Shown here piece after piece: positions 57,694 through 64,000 of a stretch of 64,000 bases of DNA. Position numbers and translations under genes: made by a program. The notes under the pieces are model-generated. The model was not told the origin of the DNA and ran no database searches. It saw nothing but the letters and a program-made list of their open reading frames with translations. Every line of letters begins with the position of its first letter. Within the stretch, counting starts at the first letter, position 1. Source of the DNA: Pseudomonas fluorescens NCIMB 11764 (GTDB lineage: Bacteria; Pseudomonadota; Gammaproteobacteria; Pseudomonadales; Pseudomonadaceae); NCBI RefSeq assembly GCF_000293885.2, contig NZ_CP010945.1, positions 1,632,001 through 1,696,000 of the forward strand, read 5' to 3'.

Positions 57694-60600
57694 TGGATCA
57701 GATCGTACAGATCGAGCAGGAGCTCGACGGCTTCAAAGACACCTTGACGCTCTATCGCGAACAACTTGGCAACTGGTTCAACCGTACTGCCGACAAAGTC
57801 AGCCGGGCGACGGACATGCCTTCGCTGATGGGCGTGGAACGGCAAATCAAGCTCGGCAGTACCACCCAGTCGGTCAGCAGTAGCGATGACGATTTTATCT
57901 CCAGTGTTGCTCAGTGTCCTGAGAGCAGGATTCTGGAGATCGAAAGCAAGTTCGAGTCGGTTTACGACATTCCACTGGGGAACATTCAGGTTGATGTGAT
58001 TGCCGTTGATGGCGGCGAAAAGACAACGGTCACGCTTGATGAAAACGGCAAGGGACGGTTCGAAGGTACACCCGGCAAGTTCTACCGTGTTCATGTCCAC
58101 AGCGCGGTGACTTCGGATCAAGTTGATGAGCTTTTCAAGTCTTACGACGACCTGAGCGAACAACTCGAAACCTGGCTGCGCAACGAGTGGCAAGGTTTCA
58201 AGCCGCAATGGTCGCAGTCGGTTTTTGCCGCAGCGGGTAACGGCATGCTTGCTGGAAGTTGGGCCGCAATTATTGGTGTGTGGGACAGCCTCAACGTGCT
58301 CTCGGACATTCTCAAGGATCCCGGCGAGTTCGTTGAGCGACTGGGTAGCGGTGCTGATGAGCTGGCCAGGCTCGCAAAAACGGCTCCGGACGTGATGGCA
58401 AAAGTCCAACTGTTGGCCAGCGATGAAGCGGCACTGTGTTTGTTGCTGCGCACCGCCAGCCTCTGGTTGGAGATGCTGCCGCCCAGCGAGGTCGCCGGAA
58501 AAACCGCCGAGGCTGTATCAACAGTCGTCGTGCAGTTGCTCATCGACATTCTGATCGGGATTGTCCTGACCTTCGCTGGCGCGGGGGCTGGCATTGCTTA
58601 TCTGAGTATGCGTTTTGCCAGTTACGGCGCCCGCCTCGTCAGCGCCGTGCAGGGATTCGTCAAAGCGATCTTCAACCTCATCGATAACTTCATGAGCTAC
58701 GTCGACCGCTACAAAAAGGTCGCAGCAAGGGGCGTGGCGGCGGGCCCCAGAAGTGGCGGGGTGCAGCTGCGTTGGGACGCCAAACGCAACACGACCCTCA
58801 AGCAAACCGAACACCAGGACGACGTCCCGGTTCAGGCGAAAAACCCCAACGGCGACCCTGCCGATTCCGCCGATAAAACCGCCACCAACAAATGCCCGGT
58901 GTCGATGGTCACCGGCGAAGAGCTGCTGACCCTCACTGACGGCTCGCTGGACGGCATCCTGCCGTTCGACTTCACCCGCCTCTACCGCACCAGCGCTGTC
59001 GAGATCGATGGCGGGCTCGGTTTCGGCTGGAGTCACAGCCTCGCGCATCGACTGGAAATCGAGGGCGACAACGTCATCTGGATCGATCACGAAAATCGCC
59101 GCACCTCTTTTCCACTGCCGAGCATCGAACGCCCGGCCATCCACAACAGCCTCTCGCGCGCGGCAATTTTCCTGGGCGACGAACCAGAAGAATTGATCCT
59201 CGCCCAGGCCGGCGATGACACGCGTTTCTATCACTTCATCAACGGCCGACTGACAACGATCAGCGACGGTTACGACAACCGACTGCGCGTCACACGCGAC
59301 CGCCAGGAGCGCATCAAGCGCCTCGATAACGGCGCCGGCCGTGCCTTGCTGTTGCGTTATGAGCGCAGCCATCTGGTCGCCGTCGATTATCAGGTTTTCG
59401 TCCCGGCCCAAAATCTCGACCAGGCTTGGCACACCGAACAGACGCTGATCAGTTACCGCTACAACGACCGCCGGCAACTGATCGAAGCCACCAACGCTGT
59501 CGGCGAAAGCGAACGTTACGACTACGACGATCAGCACGTCATCCTGCAGCGGCAACTGGCCGGTGGGGCGAGTTTCTTCTGGGAGTGGGAACGGTCCGGC
59601 AAGGCGGCGCGATGCATCCGTCATTGGGCGTCATTTGCCCAGATGGAGGCGCGGTATGTCTGGGACGACGCGGGCAGCGTCACGGTCCGCAACAGTGATG
59701 GCAGCGAAGAGGTTTACCAGCACGATGATCGCGCGCGGTTGGTGCGCAGGATCGGGCTGGATGGCGGCGAACACTTCAAGGCCTACGACGACAAAGGCCG
59801 GTTGATTGCCGAGCAGGATCCGCTCGGCGCCGTCACCGAATACCACTACGACGAAGTCGGGCGGCTGGTCGCGCTGATTCCACCGGAAGAGGAACCAACT
59901 TCCTACGAGTATCGCAACGGTTTCCTGCATGCGCAGTCCCGCGGCAAAGCCGTGTGGACGTACCGGCGCAATGCCCAGGGCGATGTCATCGAGGCGACCG
60001 ATCCTGACGGTCATGTCACCCACTATCACTACGATGAAAAAGGGCAGTTGCTGTCGATCCGGTATCCGGATAACAGCCGTCATCTCTTCGTCTGGAATGC
60101 CTTGGGCCAACGGGTTGAAGAGACCTTGCCGGACGGTGGTCAGCGGCGGTTTTCCTACGATGCGTTGGGTCGGCAGATTACCCGCCAGGACGAACACGGC
60201 GCCGTCACCCGCTACCAGTGGGATGCCGTCGGACGACTGCTTCAGACGACGCTTCCCACAGGTGCCACTCGGGCATTCAGCTACAACGCCTACGGAAAAA
60301 TCACCGCTGAACGTGACGAACTGGGTCGTGCCACGCGCTACGAATACCTCGACGATTTGCACTTGGTCAGCCGCCGCGTCAATGCCGACGGTTCGCAGCT
60401 GAAGTATCGCTACGACAACGCACAGCTATTACTGACGGAAATCGAAAACGAGTCGGGTGAGAAATATCGCCTGGATTACACGCCCGGCGGATTGATCCGA
60501 CAGGAAACCGGATTCGATGGTCGTCGCACCGCGTATGCCTACGACCTCAACGGCCATCTGTTGGAGAAAACCGAGTTCGGCGATGAGGGGGCGCGGTGGG

Positions 60601-62474
60601 TTACCGCTTATGAACGAGACTCGGCAGGGCGGTTGCTGGTCAAGACGCTGCCCGACGGCATCAAGGTCGAGTATGGCTACGACAGCCTTGGCCGCCTGAT
60701 CAACGTCAATGACGGCCACGATCATCCGCTGGAATTCGAGTACGACCAACAGGACCGCCTGATCACCGAACATCAGGGCTGGGGCACCTTGCGCTATGGC
60801 TACGATGCCTGCGGCCAGCTCAACCGCATGCGCCTGCCGGACGGCAGCAAACTCGACTACCACCACGAAAAGGGCGGCGCGCTGAGCGCCATCGACCTCA
60901 ATGGCGCGCGGCTCACCACTCACCAATTCGCCTTCGGCCGCGAGCAGCAACGCCAACAAGGTCAACTCACCAGCCACTATCACTATGACGAACAGGGCCG
61001 GCTGCAAGCCCACGCGATCAACCAGCCAACCCGATCGCTGTACCTGCGCCACTACAGCTACGCGGTCAACGGCAACCTGGCGACCATCGCCGACAGCCGC
61101 CACGGCCAGCGCAGCTATTACTACGACCCGCTCAACCGCCTGACCCGCGTACGCCATACCCGCGACGACCTACCGGAAACCTTCGCTCACGACCCTGCTG
61201 GCAACCTGCTGTTGCAGGATCGCCCCGGCGTGGCGACCGTTAAAGGTAATCGCCTGCTGATGCAGGGTGACCGCCATTACGACTACGACGCCTTTGGCAA
61301 CCTCATCCGCGAGCGGTGCGGTACTGGGCAAAAACTCGTCACCGACTACCGTTACGACTGCCAGCACCGGTTGATCGGCGTCACCACACCCGACGGACGT
61401 TGCGCGAGTTACCGCTACGACGCCTTCGGCCGCCGCATCGCCAAAACCGTCGACGGTCACACCACCGAATTCTTCTGGCAGGGCGACAACCTCGTCGCCG
61501 AAAGCAGCCGCGAGCATTACCGCAGCTACGTCTACGAACCCGGCACTTTTCGCCCATTGGCCATGCTCGACGGCAAAGGCCCGCGCAAGGCGTGCCCGTT
61601 TTACTACCAGCTCGATCACCTTGGTACGCCGCAGGAGCTGACGGACTTTGGTGGCGAAATTGTCTGGTCGGCGAAGTACAACGCCTACGGAAAAGTCACG
61701 CATTTAGCAGTTGGCGGGGGAGAGCGGCTCGAACAACCGCTGCGGTTTCAGGGGCAGTACTTTGATGTCGAGAGCGGTCTGCATTACAACCGGCATCGGT
61801 ACTATGATCCGGAGGTAGGGCGATATCTGACGCCGGATCCTGTGAAGCTGGCGGGCGGGCTGAATCAGTACCGCTACGCGCTGAATCCGACGGGGTGGGT
61901 TGATCCGTTGGGGTTGAACGGGAATTGTCCGCAGTCGGTTAAGCCCGGGTGTAAGGCGCCGGATGATGCGACTGGCGCTAGGGTTGATGAGGGTGAGCCG
62001 CCTCTGCCGAAGATGACGCCTGAACAGAGGCGGGCGAGAATTGATGAGTTGGCTGAGGCGAATGCTTATCGGGAGTTGGAAAAAATTGAGAAGGCGACTC
62101 CAGGGGGACATTTTTTAGAAAAGCACGGCGCGCAAACTACGTTGCAATCGCAGATGGAGCGCGTGACGTCGGGTAAAAATCCGACAACGGGGGTAGTAGA
62201 AACCTACAGTAGTGGAAGGAGAAGAGGGGAGCCTAAAATACCTTCTGCGGCGACTCACTTCTTGAGCCACAGGGATCAGCTGAATGCTATACACAGAGCG
62301 CAATTGATTTTTCGACAAGCCGGTCTACTGGCGTCACGCAGGCCTATTGATATGGGGAAAAAAGTAGGGGCGGGGTATAAGCGAGGAAGTCTAGAGTATG
62401 GTGAACAGACCAAGGCGGTAGTCATATTGGATGATGTCGGGCGGCCTAAAACTTCTTATACGGACTTTGATTGA
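57693..62474 (+). CDS. Rhs-repeat T6SS effector with C-terminal toxin domain
   Basis: This is a 1593-residue effector. Residues 1 to about 350 form an N-terminal region with a small beta-rich domain (IPLGNIQVDVIAVDGGEKT) and a hydrophobic part (VVQLLIDILIGIVLTFAGAG); no PAAR domain was recognised. Residues from about 400 to 1408 are the Rhs/YD-repeat shell (YDALGR-like repeats). It closes with DPVKLAGGLNQYRYALNP and WVDPLGL, the self-cleavage region of Rhs proteins. The last 185 residues (from 61917) are the toxin. Their GGHFLEKHGAQTT, GAGYKRGS and final KTSYTDF look like the CdiA-type bacterial RNase A fold, where the late T-x-Y and early His are catalytic. This is a hypothesis. The toxin part is AT-richer than the shell. 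Confidence 0.88.
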   Translation: MDQIVQIEQELDGFKDTLTLYREQLGNWFNRTADKVSRATDMPSLMGVERQIKLGSTTQSVSSSDDDFISSVAQCPESRILEIESKFESVYDIPLGNIQVDVIAVDGGEKTTVTLDENGKGRFEGTPGKFYRVHVHSAVTSDQVDELFKSYDDLSEQLETWLRNEWQGFKPQWSQSVFAAAGNGMLAGSWAAIIGVWDSLNVLSDILKDPGEFVERLGSGADELARLAKTAPDVMAKVQLLASDEAALCLLLRTASLWLEMLPPSEVAGKTAEAVSTVVVQLLIDILIGIVLTFAGAGAGIAYLSMRFASYGARLVSAVQGFVKAIFNLIDNFMSYVDRYKKVAARGVAAGPRSGGVQLRWDAKRNTTLKQTEHQDDVPVQAKNPNGDPADSADKTATNKCPVSMVTGEELLTLTDGSLDGILPFDFTRLYRTSAVEIDGGLGFGWSHSLAHRLEIEGDNVIWIDHENRRTSFPLPSIERPAIHNSLSRAAIFLGDEPEELILAQAGDDTRFYHFINGRLTTISDGYDNRLRVTRDRQERIKRLDNGAGRALLLRYERSHLVAVDYQVFVPAQNLDQAWHTEQTLISYRYNDRRQLIEATNAVGESERYDYDDQHVILQRQLAGGASFFWEWERSGKAARCIRHWASFAQMEARYVWDDAGSVTVRNSDGSEEVYQHDDRARLVRRIGLDGGEHFKAYDDKGRLIAEQDPLGAVTEYHYDEVGRLVALIPPEEEPTSYEYRNGFLHAQSRGKAVWTYRRNAQGDVIEATDPDGHVTHYHYDEKGQLLSIRYPDNSRHLFVWNALGQRVEETLPDGGQRRFSYDALGRQITRQDEHGAVTRYQWDAVGRLLQTTLPTGATRAFSYNAYGKITAERDELGRATRYEYLDDLHLVSRRVNADGSQLKYRYDNAQLLLTEIENESGEKYRLDYTPGGLIRQETGFDGRRTAYAYDLNGHLLEKTEFGDEGARWVTAYERDSAGRLLVKTLPDGIKVEYGYDSLGRLINVNDGHDHPLEFEYDQQDRLITEHQGWGTLRYGYDACGQLNRMRLPDGSKLDYHHEKGGALSAIDLNGARLTTHQFAFGREQQRQQGQLTSHYHYDEQGRLQAHAINQPTRSLYLRHYSYAVNGNLATIADSRHGQRSYYYDPLNRLTRVRHTRDDLPETFAHDPAGNLLLQDRPGVATVKGNRLLMQGDRHYDYDAFGNLIRERCGTGQKLVTDYRYDCQHRLIGVTTPDGRCASYRYDAFGRRIAKTVDGHTTEFFWQGDNLVAESSREHYRSYVYEPGTFRPLAMLDGKGPRKACPFYYQLDHLGTPQELTDFGGEIVWSAKYNAYGKVTHLAVGGGERLEQPLRFQGQYFDVESGLHYNRHRYYDPEVGRYLTPDPVKLAGGLNQYRYALNPTGWVDPLGLNGNCPQSVKPGCKAPDDATGARVDEGEPPLPKMTPEQRRARIDELAEANAYRELEKIEKATPGGHFLEKHGAQTTLQSQMERVTSGKNPTTGVVETYSSGRRRGEPKIPSAATHFLSHRDQLNAIHRAQLIFRQAGLLASRRPIDMGKKVGAGYKRGSLEYGEQTKAVVILDDVGRPKTSYTDFD

Positions 62475-62824
62475 TGAAAGATTATTACAATATCGCTGAT
62501 ATACGCAGTCTGCTTTTTGTCTTTGATATCGAGAACACGGATGACGAAGAAAGGGAGGAGATAATAGTTTCCAAAAATGTAAATGATGAGAAGGAGCTTT
62601 CTGAGCTGTTTGATGTTTTGATTAGGCCTGAATTTCTTGTTTATAAGGAGAAAGAACGAGAGTTTTTAATTAGTACAATCTCATATTTTTTAGATGTAAA
62701 TGATACGTTTGATCAGGTCTTTAAGAAGATGACGACCTACTTTGATGATGAGGTCATAGATCAAAGGAAGTTTATGACGATTCTTTTAGGTTGTTTGCAG
62801 CGGTATCAGCGAGACGAGAGTTGA
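62474..62824 (+). CDS. Putative immunity protein of the Rhs toxin
   Basis: This 116-residue acidic, helical, soluble protein is encoded directly after the toxin. The ATG overlaps the Rhs stop by one base (TGATG). Base composition is clearly AT-rich compared with the Rhs shell, as usual for exchanged toxin-immunity pairs. I do not recognise a family. The role is inferred from place, size and composition. Confidence 0.8.
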   Translation: MKDYYNIADIRSLLFVFDIENTDDEEREEIIVSKNVNDEKELSELFDVLIRPEFLVYKEKEREFLISTISYFLDVNDTFDQVFKKMTTYFDDEVIDQRKFMTILLGCLQRYQRDES

Positions 62825-63053
62825 TCGTTGGATTTCTCATAAGTGATCGAGAAATTTCTGGGCAAGGTCGTCGGAAGTTTCCTTCAAGTCGCGGCGGTTT
62901 CCATGAACTGGTTTGGAATACGTTCCATCGATAGTCTCTGGTGGTCACTGAAAATTCAGTGGCAGGGTGTAGGAACCCTTCAAGACTAGAGAGGACGCTT
63001 TGGCGTCGACACTTGAATTGCGGCCATCAACATGCGTCCGTAAGATCAGTTGC

Positions 63054-63176
63054 GGCGGCTGTGCGCGGGCACGCTTCGGTGTGGTCGAGTTCTCTGGTCT
63101 CGATATTCCTACCCCGCGTATAGCTGCCACCCAAGCCTGTAGGAAGGCCGATGGTAGCTTCCCTTCTTACCAGAGG
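63054..63176 (+). ncRNA. Structured 5' leader RNA of the second DUF6124 gene
   Basis: This lies in the 359-base gap after the immunity gene. Helix P1 has 16 continuous pairs (63054-63069 with 63113-63128). It encloses P2, five pairs closed by a cUUCGg tetraloop (63070-63083), and P3, five pairs (63085-63089 with 63099-63103). A second stem pairs 63139-63147 with 63162-63170 and continues, after a 3-base bulge, with 63133-63138 pairing 63174-63179. That last stem covers the Shine-Dalgarno AGAGG (63172-63176), 7 bases before the ATG. The layout matches the leader at 11864-12066, with one-sided pair-preserving changes in P1 (U-G to C-G, A-U to G-U, G-C to G-U) and unrelated P2/P3 sequences. The stretch 62825-63053 holds nothing else I can name. 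Confidence 0.62.
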
Positions 63177-63183
63177 TTTAAAA

Positions 63184-63501
63184 ATGACAAATCTTCACCC
63201 CGATCCACCCTACGAAAAACCAGCCCCTCCACCCAAAAGCCGCTTCATGGCACTGACCAGCAACTGCGACGACATGCCCACCTTGTTCGTCGATACCCTC
63301 GCACCACTCGACGTTTTATACGACGCGGCCAGCTTTCGAATCCGCGCCGTCACCCAAGTCATGGAAAACCTGTCGATGCGTGGCTCGGTCGAGTGTCAGT
63401 CCTTCATCCTCAGTGACTTTGCCTTGCTCTGCGCCATTCCGTTGCGAGACGGGTGTGATGTGCTGGATGTGCTGGGGCGGCGGTTGAAAGCGCTGTCGTA
63501 A
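63184..63501 (+). CDS. DUF6124/DUF3077-type protein, divergent member
   Basis: This 105-residue protein starts with the Pro-rich MTNLHPDPPYEKPAPPPKS seen in the family. The helical core has MPTLFVDTLAPLDVLYDAAS and VECQSFILSDFALLCAIPLR, close in layout but diverged from the copy at 12076. ATG 63184 is chosen over 63151 because AGAGG lies 7 bases before it and the Pro-rich start matches. Function is unknown. It sits inside a T6SS effector island. Confidence 0.7.
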   Translation: MTNLHPDPPYEKPAPPPKSRFMALTSNCDDMPTLFVDTLAPLDVLYDAASFRIRAVTQVMENLSMRGSVECQSFILSDFALLCAIPLRDGCDVLDVLGRRLKALS

Positions 63502-63515
63502 CATCGGTAAAGGGG

Positions 63516-63545
63516 GATCCTTCCGGTTTAATTGCAGGAAGGATC
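63516..63545 (+). terminator. Hairpin terminator after the second DUF6124 gene
   Basis: GATCCTTCC (63516-63524) and GGAAGGATC (63537-63545) are perfect 9-base arms with a 12-base loop. A T-run (63556-63560) lies 10 bases on, so termination may be inefficient. The end of the convergent Tai4-like gene is just beyond. Confidence 0.55.
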
Positions 63546-63566
63546 GTCCGGATGATTTTTGATGAC

Positions 63567-63983
63567 CTACTTTGGTAGGTACTGATCCTGAGATTTGACG
63601 AATGCGTCGAATTCCGCGGAGTTGTAAACCTCTAGGCAACCATAAAAAACCATACTTTTATCGGAGTGCTTGCTGACGGATGAGGTCCTTGCGTAGGCAT
63701 TACGCATGTATTTCTCGGTTTCTGCGTAGGGATCGTGCGTGACTTCAAGGGTGTCCTCGTTTTGAACGATCAGATGCTGACCTTTTCCCATCGACGAGTA
63801 GGCGCCAATCGCGAGTCCTATATCAGATTTGATTTCTGACTCGCCCTTGAATTGGCCGGAAATACAGTTGGCCAACCCATAATTTTTAAGCGTTTCTCGA
63901 GCCTTGTCGATACTGATTTCAGCAGATATGGCTCGCCCTGAAACCAATAGCAGTGCCAGCACAATTAACTGCGAGCGCGTCAT
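63567..63983 (-). CDS. Tai4-like T6SS amidase immunity protein
   Basis: This 138-residue protein has a signal peptide (MTRSQLIVLALLLVSGRAISA/E), so it acts in the periplasm. The mature part has the layout of Tai4 (T6SS amidase immunity): YGLANCISGQFKG early, an AIGAYSSMGKG helix, and YGCLEVYNSAEFDAFVKSQD near the end, with two Cys residues that can form the family disulfide. Tai4 proteins inhibit the peptidoglycan amidase Tae4. A tae4 gene would be expected upstream, beyond the right edge of the window. ATG 63983 is preferred to a TTG at 63998. Confidence 0.65.
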   Translation of the reverse strand: MTRSQLIVLALLLVSGRAISAEISIDKARETLKNYGLANCISGQFKGESEIKSDIGLAIGAYSSMGKGQHLIVQNEDTLEVTHDPYAETEKYMRNAYARTSSVSKHSDKSMVFYGCLEVYNSAEFDAFVKSQDQYLPK

Positions 63984-64000
63984 CCTTTCAACTCCCAAAA

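Overview
The window is a chromosomal segment of a fluorescent-group Pseudomonas. The basis is the high-GC gene set, the putA/putP divergon, the DUF6124 family, Pseudomonas-type REP palindromes, an aryl-polyene cluster in the pseudomonad arrangement and a solitary vgrG/rhs island. No rRNA, tRNA, CRISPR array, prophage or insertion sequence was seen.

Layout. (1) 1-9.3 kb, + strand: a type II secretion operon gspC-gspM, entered inside gspC. Its secretin gene gspD carries an in-frame amber codon while every other gene is open. (2) 9.4-11.7 kb: an MFS exporter divergent from a LysR regulator. (3) 11.7-14.5 kb: a structured RNA leader in front of a DUF6124 gene, then a convergent two-gene unit (a DUF2515-like protein and a membrane-anchored protein). 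(4) 14.5-32.8 kb, - strand: an aryl-polyene (APE) type operon of 20 tightly overlapping genes. It encodes three ketosynthase-type proteins, a ketoreductase, two dehydratase units (one fused to an acyl ligase), two ACPs, an aromatic ammonia-lyase, acyltransferases, a glycosyltransferase, a thioesterase, an MMPL exporter with a LolA-like carrier, a methyltransferase, a flavin oxidoreductase, a lipoprotein and a CPA2-type antiporter. (5) 33-42 kb: orphan parA, trxC, higBA toxin-antitoxin, selO, a MscK-type channel and a CvrA/NhaP2-type antiporter. (6) 42-48.7 kb: two chemoreceptors around a small ZapB-like/ZapA-like pair, then a long acyl-CoA dehydrogenase. (7) 48.9-54.9 kb: divergent putA and putP, with five GTTGCA boxes between them that match the DNA motif known for PutA. 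(8) 55-64 kb: a type VI secretion effector island: vgrG, a DUF4123 chaperone, an Rhs effector with a 185-residue C-terminal toxin, its immunity gene, a second structured leader with a DUF6124 gene, and at the edge a Tai4-like immunity gene whose expected amidase partner lies outside.

How parts work together. In the APE operon the ammonia-lyase and ligase would supply an aryl starter, ACPs and KS/KR/DH enzymes would extend it to a polyene, and the acyltransferases, LolA-like protein and MMPL exporter would move it to the outer membrane. In the T6SS island VgrG would carry Rhs, loaded by the DUF4123 protein, with the overlapping immunity gene protecting the producer.

The least explained signal is the pair of RNA leaders upstream of the two DUF6124 genes. 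Each folds by hand into a long closing helix holding two hairpins, followed by a second hairpin that buries the ribosome binding site. The two copies keep these elements although most of their sequence differs. The first copy also has four alternating copies of a 7-base word that could pair in mutually exclusive ways, as in a translational switch. All base pairing was done by eye, without energy calculation or database search.
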